Assembly: GCF_023100905.1 (NCBI RefSeq)
Contig: NZ_CP064686.1
Span: 7,280,001 to 7,344,000, forward strand
Source of the DNA: Bradyrhizobium sp. 4
GTDB lineage: Bacteria; Pseudomonadota; Alphaproteobacteria; Rhizobiales; Xanthobacteraceae
DNA: 64,000 bases
Reading direction: 5' to 3'
Part shown: piece by piece, positions 1-9,511 of the stretch
Numbering within the stretch: the stretch's first letter is position 1
How the letters are laid out: every line of letters starts with the position of its first letter
The notes under the pieces: model-generated
The model's database searches: none
Seen by the model: the letters and a program-made list of their open reading frames with translations, nothing else
What the model was told of the DNA's origin: nothing
Translations under genes and position numbers: made by a program

Positions 1-1793
1 TTGATGGCGCCGACCGAATCCTCCGTCGCGCTCTGGATTCCCGTGATCTGCTGGCTGATCTCGCCGGTGGCCTTGGCGGTCTGCTCGGCCAGCGCCTTGA
101 CCTCGGAGGCGACCACGGCGAAGCCGCGCCCGGCCTCGCCGGCGCGCGCCGCCTCGATCGTTGCATTGAGCGCCAGAAGATTGGTCTGGCCCGCGATCTG
201 GCTGATGAGCTCGACCACGTCGCCGATCCGGCCGGCAGCCTTGGCGAGCTCGCCGACATAGTCGTTGGTCCGCGCCGCCTGCTGCACCGCTTCGCTGGCG
301 ACCCGCGCGGAGTCCTGAACCTGTCGACCGATCTCGTCGACCGAAGACGCCATTTCCTCCGCGGCCGCGGCAACGGTCTGCACGTTGCTGGAGGCCTGCT
401 CGGAGGCGGCCGCCACCGTCGCGGTGACCTTTTCCGATTGATCGGCGGTACTCGTCAGCGTTCCCGCCGACACTTCCAGCTCCGACGATGCCGACGACAC
501 GGTGTTGATGACGTCGCCGATCAACGCTTCGAAATCGCGCGCGATCTGGTCCATGCGCTGGCTGCGCCGGAGTTTCGCCTCGGCTTCCACCGCGGCGGCC
601 TCGTCGGCAGCCTTCTTGGCGGAGAGCGAATCCTTGAAGTGCTGGAGCGAGCCCGCCACCTGGCTGATCTCGTCGTTACGGCCCGTCACGGGAATCTCGA
701 CCTCGTGCTGTCCGGCGGCAAGCGTTGCGATCACGTCCGCGAGCCGGCTCAGCGGCGTCACCACGCGCCGGCGCAGCATCATGGTCACACCACCGAGTGT
801 CCCCAGCAGCGCCAGCACCGCCACGCCCGCGAGCGCGAGCATCGCAAGCGCGCCATCACGCGCGGCCGAGGCGCGCTCGGCAGCTTCCGTCAGCGCGGCA
901 TCGCGCACGCCGTAGAACATCTGGATGGCGGGGACAATGACGGTGGCCAGCTCTTCGGCGTTGATGCCGTATTTGCCGTCGCCACGAGCCGCGGGCATCT
1001 CTTTGTCCACGGCAGCGGCTGCTTTTCCGAAATAGGAATCCGTTGCCGCTTTCAGTGCGGTGGCGATGCGGGGCGGACTTCCGAGCTGGTCGATGCCGGC
1101 CTCGATGCGCTCGCGGTCGGCCTCGACGCGCCCCTGCATCCGATCCATCAGCGAGAATTCGGGAGCCGTGAGCGGGCGGCGCGCGCTCAGCGCCGGCGAC
1201 AGCGTGGCGGCGCGGCTGCCGGCCGAGACGCGCAGGTCCTGCGCCGTTCGCGCCAGGCTCAACAGCGCCGCAAGCGAAGAATCGGCATTGATGACCTTGG
1301 CTTCGAGCCGGTTCATGATCGGCTCGATATTGCCGATGACCTCTGCAACGCCCGGTAGGAAGCCCTTGACTACAGCGCTGTCGCGCGCCGCCAAGGGAAC
1401 GCTCATCGCGAGGTCTGCAGCGGTGTAGATATCCTTGAGCCGCCGGGCGGTACGGTCCAGGTTTTCGATCATCGGTCCGGAATCATCCAGCACAAGGATG
1501 GCGCGCCTTGCCCCCTCAAATGCGGCATCGGCTGCTTTCGCGGCCTTCGCGGCGCCTTCGATCTGGGCCTGCGTCGCAGGGTTCTCCTGGAAAATCGGCG
1601 AAATGTAGGGGGCACGAAGGCCGGCAACGTGCTGACTGACCATCAAGGTCGCACCAAAGGCGTCGACCGTCTTGATCGCGTCGGAGCGGTTCGTGAAGAT
1701 GCGCGCCTGGGGTACGAGCACCTCGGCGCCAAGGATGACTGCAAACACCGTCACCGTCAGCATCGACAGCGCAAAGAGTTTCCCGATCCGCAT
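1..1793 (-). CDS. Methyl-accepting chemotaxis protein (C-terminus cut by window edge)
   Basis: Transmembrane chemoreceptor that signals to CheA/CheW. Translating the minus strand from ATG at 1793 gives an uninterrupted frame to base 1. A membrane segment lies near residues 6-25 (KLFALSMLTVTVFAVILGAE), followed by a periplasmic helical sensor region of about 270 residues. A second membrane segment near 303-325 leads into a HAMP domain (RRRVVTPLSRLADVI). The start of the methyl-accepting signalling domain follows, with the diagnostic GQTNLLALNATIEAARAG hairpin-region motif. The last part of the signalling domain lies outside the window. The ligand cannot be inferred. The start codon is the first ATG before the membrane segment. 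Confidence 0.93.
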   Translation of the reverse strand, partial: MRIGKLFALSMLTVTVFAVILGAEVLVPQARIFTNRSDAIKTVDAFGATLMVSQHVAGLRAPYISPIFQENPATQAQIEGAAKAAKAADAAFEGARRAILVLDDSGPMIENLDRTARRLKDIYTAADLAMSVPLAARDSAVVKGFLPGVAEVIGNIEPIMNRLEAKVINADSSLAALLSLARTAQDLRVSAGSRAATLSPALSARRPLTAPEFSLMDRMQGRVEADRERIEAGIDQLGSPPRIATALKAATDSYFGKAAAAVDKEMPAARGDGKYGINAEELATVIVPAIQMFYGVRDAALTEAAERASAARDGALAMLALAGVAVLALLGTLGGVTMMLRRRVVTPLSRLADVIATLAAGQHEVEIPVTGRNDEISQVAGSLQHFKDSLSAKKAADEAAAVEAEAKLRRSQRMDQIARDFEALIGDVINTVSSASSELEVSAGTLTSTADQSEKVTATVAAASEQASSNVQTVAAAAEEMASSVDEIGRQVQDSARVASEAVQQAARTNDYVGELAKAAGRIGDVVELISQIAGQTNLLALNATIEAARAGEAGRGFAVVASEVKALAEQTAKATGEISQQITGIQSATEDSVGAI

Positions 1794-2034
1794 TCTGATC
1801 CCCGAATACATTCCTGCAAATGTCGAGAACCTAGCCGGTGGCCGCTAAGAGCCCGTTAAGCAACGGCATGCCCGTAGTTCCGCGGGGTATTGGGCTTCGA
1901 GTGCCTTCCGGGACGGTGTCGCCGAAGTTCCTTCGCGATGCCGGATGCGACAGAATCATCGGCATTTCTTCCCCGAATACCTATATCAATGCTTGGGCCG
2001 CCATCCGGCCACACTCCCTTACCTCGGAACGTCA

Positions 2035-3330
2035 ATGCTCTCCGCCGAACTCGCCATCGTCGTCGTCCTGATCGTCATCAACGGCTTGCTGTCCATGTCC
2101 GAGCTCGCCGTGGTCTCGTCACGCCCGGCCCGGCTGTCGATGCTCGCCGCAAAGGGCGTCCGCGGCGCCGAGCGGGCGCTGACGCTCGCGGCCGACCCGG
2201 GCAAATTCCTCTCGACGGTGCAGATCGGGATCACGCTGGTCGGCGTGCTCTCCGGCGCGTTCTCGGGCGCGACGCTCGGACAGCGGCTGACGCAATGGCT
2301 GCTCGAGCTCGGTCTGTCCGCAGGAATTGCCGACATCGTCGGAGTGGGCCTGGTCGTCACGCTCATCACCTACGCCACCCTGATCGTCGGCGAGCTGGTG
2401 CCGAAGCAGGTGGCGCTGCGCGACCCCGAGAGCATCGCGGTCAGGGTTGCACCCGCGATGCACGTGCTTGCGAAGGTCTCGCTGCCGCTGGTCTTCCTGC
2501 TCGATCTCTCCGGCAAGCTGATCCTCACGCTGCTCGGCCACGGCGGCAAGTCCGAAGAGAAGGTCTCGGAAGACGAGATCCATCATCTCGTCAGCGAGGC
2601 GGAAAGCGCGGGCGTGCTCGAGTCAGGTGAAAAGGAGATGATCGCGGGCGTGATGCGGCTCGGCGACCGGCCGGTCGGCGCGATCATGACGCCGCGCACG
2701 GAGGTCAACGAGATCGACCTCAACGATACGCCGGAGAGCATTCAAGCGACCATCGCCAAGAGTCCGCATTCGCGCTTTCCAGTGTCCGACGGCGACCGCG
2801 ACAAGCCGATCGGCGTGCTCCAGGCCAAGGACCTGCTGGTCGCCTTCATGAACGAGCGCACGCCGGATTTGCGCGTGCTGGTCCGCGAGGCGCCCGGCAT
2901 TCCCGCCTCAGCCGATGCCCGCGACGTGCTGGCGATCCTGAAGGCTGCGCCGGTGCATGTCGGCCTCGTCTACGACGAATACGGCGCGTTCGAAGGCATC
3001 GTGACGACGGCTGACATTCTGGAATCCATCGTCGGCGCCTTCCATTCCGAGGAAGGCCCGCCGGAACCGGCCTACGTCAAGCGCGCGGATGATTCGCTGC
3101 TGGTCTCAGGCTGGATGCCAGTCGACGAGTTCGGCGAGCTGATCGGCATCGAACTGCCGCCACACCGCTACAACACCGTGGCCGGCCTCGTGCTGCAACA
3201 GTTCAACGTGCTGCCTAATGTCGGCGACGCCTTCGATTTCGGCGACTGGCACATCGAAGTGGTCGATCTCGACGGACGGAGGATCGACAAGATTCTCGCG
3301 AGCCGGCGGAGCGAAGTAGAGACGGGGTGA
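2035..3330 (+). CDS. CNNM/CBS-domain transporter-like protein, CorC/HlyC (hemolysin-related) family
   Basis: Membrane protein of 431 residues of the family annotated as hemolysin or CorC-like, linked to magnesium/cobalt homeostasis. A CNNM (DUF21) membrane domain covers roughly residues 1-185, with the family motif GELVPKQVALRDPE. A CBS pair covers about 205-330 (MTPRTEVNEID; VYDEYGAFEGIVTTADI). A C-terminal CorC_HlyC domain covers about 345-425 (YNTVAGLVL). An upstream in-frame ATG at 1945 would add 30 residues without family character, so ATG 2035 is preferred. It is a single gene, not in an evident operon. Transport direction and ion are not shown by the sequence. Confidence 0.9.
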   Translation: MLSAELAIVVVLIVINGLLSMSELAVVSSRPARLSMLAAKGVRGAERALTLAADPGKFLSTVQIGITLVGVLSGAFSGATLGQRLTQWLLELGLSAGIADIVGVGLVVTLITYATLIVGELVPKQVALRDPESIAVRVAPAMHVLAKVSLPLVFLLDLSGKLILTLLGHGGKSEEKVSEDEIHHLVSEAESAGVLESGEKEMIAGVMRLGDRPVGAIMTPRTEVNEIDLNDTPESIQATIAKSPHSRFPVSDGDRDKPIGVLQAKDLLVAFMNERTPDLRVLVREAPGIPASADARDVLAILKAAPVHVGLVYDEYGAFEGIVTTADILESIVGAFHSEEGPPEPAYVKRADDSLLVSGWMPVDEFGELIGIELPPHRYNTVAGLVLQQFNVLPNVGDAFDFGDWHIEVVDLDGRRIDKILASRRSEVETG

Positions 3331-3380
3331 GCGAGCGCGACGTGAGGTGGTGCTGAACTCACCACGTGTCGTCCCGGCCC

Positions 3381-3623
3381 TCACCCGAACCTCACTCCGA
3401 TCCGCTTCTCCTTGCGCCAGATCACGGTGCAGGCGAGATGTTTTCCATCGACCTGGACGAACAGGCTGAAATGGTCGGGGATGCCGACGGGACTGCTGAC
3501 GTCGAGCGCGGCGCCGGTATCTGACAGGTTGCGGATAGTGCAGTCGATCGCGCCGCCGCCGCCGAACTCGATCGTTCCGGCCTTCAGCACGCGATGCCTT
3601 GCCTTGTCGCGCCGCTCGTCCAT
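3381..3623 (-). CDS. PilZ-domain protein, 80 aa
   Basis: Stand-alone PilZ domain, the usual cyclic-di-GMP receptor fold. The N-terminal RxxxR motif is seen as RDKARHRVLKAG and the second motif as IRNLSDTGAALDVSS, close to the D/NxSxxG consensus. The whole protein is one domain with no output module. It is convergent with the CorC-like gene and separated from it by 50 bases. Binding of c-di-GMP is inferred from the two motifs. Confidence 0.85.
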   Translation of the reverse strand: MDERRDKARHRVLKAGTIEFGGGGAIDCTIRNLSDTGAALDVSSPVGIPDHFSLFVQVDGKHLACTVIWRKEKRIGVRFG

Positions 3624-3707
3624 GGGGACAATCTATACCCAAAGTTGAACAAAACGTTAAACGCAGCCCATGTCGTGATGCCTTTGCGCAGGACCTGCGG
3701 CCTTGCC

Positions 3708-5429
3708 CTACGGCGCCGGCTGGAACGTCTCCGTCCGCGCCATCCGCCAAGCATCACGGAAGCGTGCGTCTTCGGTACCTTCGAGCAGCTCGCCCGGACG
3801 CAGCGAGGGATAGAGCTGCGCGAAGGATTTCACGTCCGTCGTCGAGGTACGCTGGGAGAAGTGGATCGGGCGCAGCTGCTGCGGATGTTCGAGACCGGCC
3901 GCGGCGACCAGCTCGGTCAGCGAGTGAAGCGTCGCAAGGTGATAATTGTGCACGCGGTCAATCTTGAGCGGCACGTAGAGTGCGCGCGCCCGCGTCGGAT
4001 CCTGGGTCGCGACGCCGGTCGGGCAGCGGTCGGTGTGGCAGCTCAGCGACTGGATGCAGCCGAGCGAGAACATGAAGCCGCGCGCCGAATTACAGTAGTC
4101 CGCGCCGATCGACATGGCGCGTGCCATGTCGAAGGCGGTGGCGATCTTGCCGGAGGCGCCGATCTTGATGCGATCGCGCGCGTTGATGCCGATCAGGGCG
4201 TTGTGGACGAAACTGACGCCCTCCCGCATCGGCATGCCCAGATGATCCATGAACTCCAGCGGCGCGGCGCCGGTGCCGCCCTCGTTGCCGTCGACCACGA
4301 TGAAGTCGGGATAGATGCCGGTCTCGATCATCGCCTTGCAGATCGCCAAAAATTCCCAGGGATGGCCGATGCACAGCTTGAAGCCGGTCGGCTTGCCGCC
4401 GGAGAGCTTTCGCATCTCGCCGATGAACTGCATCATGCCAACAGGCGTCGAGAAGGCGCGATGCGAGGCCGGCGAGATGCAATCCTCGCCCATGGCGACT
4501 CCGCGGATCTTGGAAATCTCCTCCGAGACTTTCGCCGCCGGCAGCACGCCGCCATGACCGGGCTTGGCACCCTGGCTGATCTTGAGCTCGACCATCTTGA
4601 TCTGGTCCTGGCGCGCGACGCGCGCGAAGGCTTCGGGATCGAAGGTGCCGTCGAGATGACGGCAGCCGAAATAGCCCGAACCGATCTCCCAGATGATGTC
4701 GCCGCCCATCTCCGCGTGATAGGGGCTGAAGCCGCCCTCGCCGGTGTCGTGCGCGAAGCCGCCCTTCTTGGCACCGGCATTCAGCGCGCGCACGGCGTTC
4801 GGGCTGAGCGCGCCAAAACTCATCGCGGAAATGTTGAACACGGAAGCCGAATACGGCTTGGCGCAATCCGGCCCGCCGATGGTGACGCGGAATTTCTCCT
4901 CGGCATGCGTCTTCGGCGAGACCGAGTGATGCATCCACTCATAACCCTGGCGGTAGACGTCCTCCTGGGTGCCGAACGGACGCTTGTCGAGCTGCATCTT
5001 GGCGCGCTGATAGACCACCGCACGGATGTCGCGCGAGAACGGCATGCCGTCCTTCTCGCTCTCGAAGAAGTACTGCCGCATCTCCGGGCGTATCTCTTCG
5101 AGCAAAAAACGGATATGGGCCGAGATCGGGTAGTTGCGCAGAACGGCGTGGCCCTTCTGCATGAGGTCGCGGACGCCAAGCGCCGTCAGCGCGCCGAAGA
5201 TCAGGATCGGGATCAGCAGGATGTCGAAGATCTTGCCATCGGCGAAGCCGATGCCGGTCAGCAGCGCCGTGACCACCGCGCAGATCGTCAGGACGATGAA
5301 GCGCGGAGAGAATGGCAGCAGCAGGGTTTCCATGATCCCCTCTTCCGCCAGCGGCAGCCGTTTGGCCGATGGGTTGGGCGATAAGCTGGGCGATTCCTGC
5401 GTTTTGTTCTCGTCGGCCACGATTCCCAT
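3708..5429 (-). CDS. FMN-binding glutamate synthase-like protein
   Basis: 573-residue stand-alone homologue of the FMN/synthase domain of GltB. Two membrane-type segments lie near residues 36-54 and 68-87, before the catalytic barrel. The [3Fe-4S] cluster motif C-x5-C-x4-C is intact (CIQSLSCHTDRCPTGVATQ). FMN-site signatures include KPGHGGVLPAAKVS and VDGNEGGTGAAPLEFMDH. There is no glutaminase domain and no GltD partner nearby, so it is not a complete NADPH-GOGAT. Related proteins are annotated as FMN-binding glutamate synthase family, and their physiological reaction is mostly untested. Start ATG 5429. A methionine at about residue 33 is an alternative start that would keep the membrane segments. 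Confidence 0.85.
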   Translation of the reverse strand: MGIVADENKTQESPSLSPNPSAKRLPLAEEGIMETLLLPFSPRFIVLTICAVVTALLTGIGFADGKIFDILLIPILIFGALTALGVRDLMQKGHAVLRNYPISAHIRFLLEEIRPEMRQYFFESEKDGMPFSRDIRAVVYQRAKMQLDKRPFGTQEDVYRQGYEWMHHSVSPKTHAEEKFRVTIGGPDCAKPYSASVFNISAMSFGALSPNAVRALNAGAKKGGFAHDTGEGGFSPYHAEMGGDIIWEIGSGYFGCRHLDGTFDPEAFARVARQDQIKMVELKISQGAKPGHGGVLPAAKVSEEISKIRGVAMGEDCISPASHRAFSTPVGMMQFIGEMRKLSGGKPTGFKLCIGHPWEFLAICKAMIETGIYPDFIVVDGNEGGTGAAPLEFMDHLGMPMREGVSFVHNALIGINARDRIKIGASGKIATAFDMARAMSIGADYCNSARGFMFSLGCIQSLSCHTDRCPTGVATQDPTRARALYVPLKIDRVHNYHLATLHSLTELVAAAGLEHPQQLRPIHFSQRTSTTDVKSFAQLYPSLRPGELLEGTEDARFRDAWRMARTETFQPAP

Positions 5430-5612
5430 CCTCTCGCCAGCATGAGGCGGTACGATACGCCCGCGCCTGTCATACGGATATGACGCGGCGGTTGTTTCAC
5501 GCTAGCGAATTCGGCGGGGACAAATCAATCAGCCCGATAGGCGGGCTGCTGCGGTGCAGCAGGGCTCGGAAGGGACGGGCATTAACCCGTCAGGGCGCTT
5601 TACCCAGGCAAG

Positions 5613-5634
5613 CGTCCTGGCTTTTGCCAGGACG
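5613..5634. repeat. Palindromic repeat, CGTCCTGGC family; possible terminator of fpr
   Basis: Perfect 9-bp inverted repeat CGTCCTGGC / GCCAGGACG with a 4-base loop, 13 bases beyond the stop of the ferredoxin reductase gene. The same arms recur at 47437-47458. No U-run follows it on the minus strand, so termination is only possible, and the repetition suggests a REP-like element. Confidence 0.6.
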
Positions 5635-5646
5635 ACACGAGAGGGC

Positions 5647-6420
5647 CTACCGCTCGACGAACGCCTTTTCGATCACGAAATGGCCGGGCTTGTTGCCGGA
5701 GCCCTCGACGAAGTCGCGGCCCTCGAACATCAGTTTCAGCTCTTCGAGCATCGCCGGGCTGCCGCACATCATGATGCGGTCGGTCGCGATGTCGAGCGGG
5801 CCCTGGCCGATGTCGTTGAAGATCTGCTCGGAGCTGATGAGGTCGGTGATGCGGCCGCGGTTCTTGAACGGCTCGCGGGTCACGGTCGGATAGTAGATGA
5901 GCTTGTCCGCGAGCAACTCGCCGAACAGTTCGTCCTCGCGAAGACCGGCGACGAGCTTCTCGCCATAGGCGAGCTCGGAGACCTGACGGCAGCCATGCAC
6001 CAGCACGATGCTGTCGAATTGGTCGTAGACCTCGGGGTCCTTGATCAGGCTGGCGAAGGGCGCCAGGCCCGTGCCGGTCGAGAGCAGCATCAGCCGCTTG
6101 CCGGGAATGAGATTGTCGGTGATCAACGTGCCGGTCGCCTTGCGGCCGACCAGGATGGTGTCGCCTTCCTTGATCTTCTGGAGACGCGACGTCAGCGGGC
6201 CGTCCTGAACCTTGATCGAGAAGAACTCGAGCTCTTCCTCGTGGTTGGCGCTGGCCATGCTGTAGGCGCGGAGCAGCGGGCGGCCCTCAACCTCGAGGCC
6301 GATCATCGCGAACTGGCCGTTCTGGAAGCGGAAGCCGGAATCGCGGGTTGCGCGAAAGCTGAACAGGGTGTCGGTCCAGTGCTGGACGGAAAGAACCTTC
6401 TCTCGGTAAAACGCGCTCAT
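5647..6420 (-). CDS. fpr: Ferredoxin--NADP(+) reductase
   Basis: 257-residue FAD flavoenzyme exchanging electrons between NADPH and ferredoxin or flavodoxin. The FAD-binding motif is RAYSMASANHEEE (RxYSxxS) near residues 51-57. The NADP-binding region contains STGTGLAPFASLIKDPEVYD. The C-terminus ends in FVER, as in the bacterial plant-type subclass where the terminal residues stack on FAD. ATG 6420 begins MSAFYREKVLSVQHW, the expected N-terminus; the longer open frame upstream has no family similarity. Monocistronic, with a divergent ATP-grasp gene 400 bases away. Confidence 0.93.
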   Translation of the reverse strand: MSAFYREKVLSVQHWTDTLFSFRATRDSGFRFQNGQFAMIGLEVEGRPLLRAYSMASANHEEELEFFSIKVQDGPLTSRLQKIKEGDTILVGRKATGTLITDNLIPGKRLMLLSTGTGLAPFASLIKDPEVYDQFDSIVLVHGCRQVSELAYGEKLVAGLREDELFGELLADKLIYYPTVTREPFKNRGRITDLISSEQIFNDIGQGPLDIATDRIMMCGSPAMLEELKLMFEGRDFVEGSGNKPGHFVIEKAFVER

Positions 6421-6819
6421 GATTTTCGATATTCCGAATAATTGCGGTTTTAGGGCAAAAGCGTTGCCCGGCCCCTGAAAGCGGAGCGGACACCATTGCC
6501 ATGGCGGAGGATTTCGCGTGTGTGATCTACGCCATTGAGACCAATAATCAACCTCGTTCCGGATGCAATTGATGCCGGTCAAACCGGCATTTGCGGCGGA
6601 AATGGTCGCATCATTAATGGATCTGCTGTCCGGCGCGCGCGGAGGGCAATTTCTTTTCCCTCCGGGGCCCGAATACAGCACTTAATTTCCGTGGCGCTCG
6701 CGAGAATTTCATTAAGAATAGCTCTGATTTCACTCTCGTTTGGCGCCGTTTCCCGCTTTTTTGCGGCTTTTGGCGCCAAGCTCGACTGGAACTGACGGCT
6801 GCGAGTGGCGACAAGACAC
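6421..6819. other. Intergenic region between fpr and the ATP-grasp gene
   Basis: 399 bases without a convincing gene, less GC-rich than its surroundings. It must hold the divergent promoters of fpr and the ATP-grasp gene. An 8-bp hairpin with a 3-base loop lies at 6572-6590 (ATGCCGGT / ACCGGCAT). It is not followed by a U-run on either strand. No known riboswitch was recognised. Confidence 0.5.
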
Positions 6820-7620
6820 ATGGTGAACGGCGAGCGGATCTTCGTCCAGGCGATCAGGCGCTATTGCGCGACCCATGGCATCGCGCTCGAAGTCCGCGCC
6901 GATGGCTGGCTGCTCGCGATGCGCCGGGGCGAGCAGCGCCGCTTCGCGTTCGGCTACGATATCGGCCTCAACAGCGCCATCGCGCACCGCCTGGCCAACG
7001 ACAAATCGGCCACCGCCGAGGTGCTGGCGCTCGAGGGCGTGCCTTGCATTCCCCATCGCCTGTTCCTCAATCCGAAGTTGGGCGAGAAGGTTGTCGGCGT
7101 CGCCTCGCGAGAGGCAATGCTGGCGCTGCTTCACGACAATCCGCAAGGCGTGGTGGTGAAGCCGAACGAGGGGACGTCGGGACGATCCGTCTTCAGGGTC
7201 ACGACGGAAACAGAACTCGATCATGCGGTTGGCGAAGCCTTTTCGATGAGCGCCGGACTCGTGATCTCGCCCTATCTCGTGATCGAGGACGAAGTTCGCG
7301 TGGTCCTGCTCGATGATGTGCCACTCGTCGTCTACAGCAAGCAGCGCGGCTCGGATTGGCGGCACAATCTCGATGCGGGTGCAAAGCCCGTGCTGATGCA
7401 GGATTGCGATCTTCGCGCAGCCTGCGCAAAGCTCGCTATCGACGCCGCCAAGGCCATCGGCATCACCTTCGCCTCGATCGACCTCGTCCGCGTCGACGGC
7501 GTCTGGCGCGTGCTCGAGATCAATTCCGGCGTGATGATGGAGACGCTGGCGAAGCTGCATCCGGCGCTGGTGCGGACGACGTACGATGCAGCGCTGGATC
7601 GGGTGTTTGGGGAACGCTGA
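6820..7620 (+). CDS. ATP-grasp (RimK-like) family protein
   Basis: 266-residue protein with an ATP-grasp fold, the family that forms carboxylate-amine or carboxylate-thiol bonds through an acyl-phosphate. Visible features are VVVKPNEGTSGRSVF (phosphate-binding lysine and glycine loop), EDEVRVVLLDDVPLVVYSKQ, and the metal-binding end DLVRVDGVWRVLEINSG. No partner genes identify the substrate. ATG 6820 is preferred over the GTG at 6805. Possible roles include peptide ligation or cofactor modification; none can be assigned. Confidence 0.75.
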   Translation: MVNGERIFVQAIRRYCATHGIALEVRADGWLLAMRRGEQRRFAFGYDIGLNSAIAHRLANDKSATAEVLALEGVPCIPHRLFLNPKLGEKVVGVASREAMLALLHDNPQGVVVKPNEGTSGRSVFRVTTETELDHAVGEAFSMSAGLVISPYLVIEDEVRVVLLDDVPLVVYSKQRGSDWRHNLDAGAKPVLMQDCDLRAACAKLAIDAAKAIGITFASIDLVRVDGVWRVLEINSGVMMETLAKLHPALVRTTYDAALDRVFGER

Positions 7621-7641
7621 GCAACACGCGCGCTGTCGGCT

Positions 7642-8490
7642 TCAACCAACCGCCAACCGATACGCAGCCTTCGCGTTCACGCCAAACGCCTTCTCACGCG
7701 CCTGCGGACCGAGCTTCATCAGGCAGGCCTCCAGCGCGCCCTTGATCTCACCATAGCTCCCCGCGAGCAAGCATACCGGCCAGTCCGAGCCGAAGATCAG
7801 GCGATCTTCGCCAAAGCATGTCGCGGCGTGCGCGACGAACGGAAACAGCAGCTCCGCATTCCAGTCGCTCCAAACCGCTTCTGTCGCCAGCCCCGAGACC
7901 TTGCACCAGACATTGCCGCAGGCCGCGAGTGCCGCGATGCCATTGGACCATTCAGTGCTTCCACCGTCGGCAATCAGCGGCTTGGCCGCGTGGTCGAGCA
8001 CGAAGCGCGCCTGCGGGAACGCTTGTGCGGTTGCGATCGCGGCCGGCAGCTCGCGGGCGCGGACCAGGAAATCGTAGGCGAGATCGTGCGCGAACACGGC
8101 CGTGAGGCCGCGCTGGACGTCCTCGCGCAACAACCAATCCGGATCGGCCTCGTCATGGACCTGGTGGCGGATGCCGACCAGCTTGTCACCGCCGGGCGAA
8201 GCGCGCAGCCGGTCCAGCGTCTCACCAAGTGCAGCGTCGGTCAGATCGGCCCAGCCGACGACGCCGATCACCGAGGGCGTCGCATGCGCGATCCGCAGGA
8301 ATTCCTCGGTCTCCGCCAGCGCGGAGCGGCACTGCACCAGGATGCTCGCGTCGATGCCGTTCGCGCTCAAAAGGGGCGCGAGATCGGCCGGACCGAAGGC
8401 ACGCCGGATCGGCTTGAGCTCGGGCGCATCCATCCAGGGATAGTCGGCGCGCGCGGGATCCCAGAAATGCTGGTGAGCGTCGATGATCAT
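7642..8490 (-). CDS. Amidohydrolase family lactonase (L-fuconolactonase type)
   Basis: 282-residue TIM-barrel metal-dependent hydrolase of the amidohydrolase_2 group. It opens with the metal motif DAHQHFWDP. Other signatures are GIRHQVHDEADPDWL, VLDHAAKP and FGSDWPVCLL near the C-terminus, all typical of L-fuconolactonase and related sugar lactonases. It is the last gene of the sugar operon, 3 bases after the aldo/keto reductase. It probably opens the lactone made by that dehydrogenase. The exact sugar lactone is inferred from context only. Confidence 0.83.
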   Translation of the reverse strand: MIIDAHQHFWDPARADYPWMDAPELKPIRRAFGPADLAPLLSANGIDASILVQCRSALAETEEFLRIAHATPSVIGVVGWADLTDAALGETLDRLRASPGGDKLVGIRHQVHDEADPDWLLREDVQRGLTAVFAHDLAYDFLVRARELPAAIATAQAFPQARFVLDHAAKPLIADGGSTEWSNGIAALAACGNVWCKVSGLATEAVWSDWNAELLFPFVAHAATCFGEDRLIFGSDWPVCLLAGSYGEIKGALEACLMKLGPQAREKAFGVNAKAAYRLAVG

Positions 8491-8493
8491 GCC

Positions 8494-9471
8494 TTAAGCT
8501 CCGTCCGGCAATGGCGCGCGGGCGTCGACGAGTTCTCGCCTACGCAGCTCCTGCCAGAACGCCGCCGGTACCCCCAGCTCCGACATCGCGATGTTGTCGG
8601 CAACTTCCGCGGCGTTGCGCGCGCCCATCACGGCGACCGTGACTGCCGGATGGGCCATGCAGAACTGCAGCGCGGCGGCTTTCAGCTCGGTGCCGTGCTT
8701 GCGGCAGAGCTCGTCGAGCGCCAGCGCACGGGCGACGAGTGCCGCATCGGCATCCTGATAATTGAACTTCGCGCCGGTGTGCGGATTGGCCAGGATGCCG
8801 CTGCTGTAGATGCCGCCGAGCAGGATGCCGATGTGCTTCGACGCGCAGAGCGGGAACAGCGCATCCAGCGCGCCCTGGTCGAGCAGCGTGTAGCGGCCGG
8901 CGAGCAGGAAGCAGTCGACCGGAACGGCCTCTGCGAACCGGACCAGCATGTCTGACTGGTTCATGCCGGCACCGATCGCCTTGACGGTACCCTCAGCGCG
9001 CAGGCGCTGGAGCGCGCGGAAGGCGCCGGCGACGGCGTCGTCGTAGTGATCGTCGGGATCATGCACGAGCAGGACGTCAACGCGGTCGAGCCCAAGCCGC
9101 GCCAGGCTTTCCTCCACCGATCGCATCACGCCGTCATAACTGAAATCGAACACCGGCCGCTCGCGCGGCGTGCCCTTGTAGTGCTCGTCCTCGGCGGCCG
9201 CGCCATCGGGCACGCGCAGCAGGCGGCCAACCTTGGTCGAGATGGCGTAGGAATCACGGGGCTGTTGCCGCAGGAATGCGCCCAGGCGTCGCTCCGCAAG
9301 GCCAAAGCCGTAGAGCGGCGCGGTGTCGAAGAAGCGAATTCCGAGCGACCAGGCGCGGGCGATCGTCGCTTCCGCATCGGCATCGCTGACGGGGGTGAAC
9401 AATCCGCCGAGCGGGGCGGAACCGAGGCCGAGTGAGGTGACATCGAGAGAGCCGAGCCGCGACCTTTTCAT
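8494..9471 (-). CDS. Aldo/keto reductase (aldose 1-dehydrogenase type)
   Basis: 325-residue NAD(P)-dependent oxidoreductase of the aldo/keto reductase superfamily, resembling L-fucose/D-threo-aldose 1-dehydrogenases. Catalytic motifs include RFFDTAPLYGFGLAERRLG (Asp and Tyr), ISTKVGR (Lys) and VLLVHDPDD (His). An upstream in-frame ATG at 9501 exists, but GAGG sits 8 bases before ATG 9471, whose product begins MKRSRLGSLDV, so 9471 is chosen. It is paired with the lactonase downstream: oxidation of an aldose to a lactone, then hydrolysis. Confidence 0.85.
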   Translation of the reverse strand: MKRSRLGSLDVTSLGLGSAPLGGLFTPVSDADAEATIARAWSLGIRFFDTAPLYGFGLAERRLGAFLRQQPRDSYAISTKVGRLLRVPDGAAAEDEHYKGTPRERPVFDFSYDGVMRSVEESLARLGLDRVDVLLVHDPDDHYDDAVAGAFRALQRLRAEGTVKAIGAGMNQSDMLVRFAEAVPVDCFLLAGRYTLLDQGALDALFPLCASKHIGILLGGIYSSGILANPHTGAKFNYQDADAALVARALALDELCRKHGTELKAAALQFCMAHPAVTVAVMGARNAAEVADNIAMSELGVPAAFWQELRRRELVDARAPLPDGA

Positions 9472-9511
9472 TCCCATTGCCTCAACCGTCTTCCCCAACA
9501 ACCAAGATCAT

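Noticed and set aside
3594..5384. 596-codon open frame on the plus strand
   Set aside because: It is the antisense shadow of the glutamate-synthase-like gene and translates to Arg/His-rich sequence with no family.
5647..6420. Ferredoxin reductase as the missing BoxA
   Set aside because: It lacks the ferredoxin-type iron-sulfur domain of BoxA and is 43 kb away; a normal Fpr explains it.
6572..6590. Hairpin in the fpr/ATP-grasp gap as a riboswitch or terminator
   Set aside because: Too short, no U-run on either strand, and no conserved riboswitch core.
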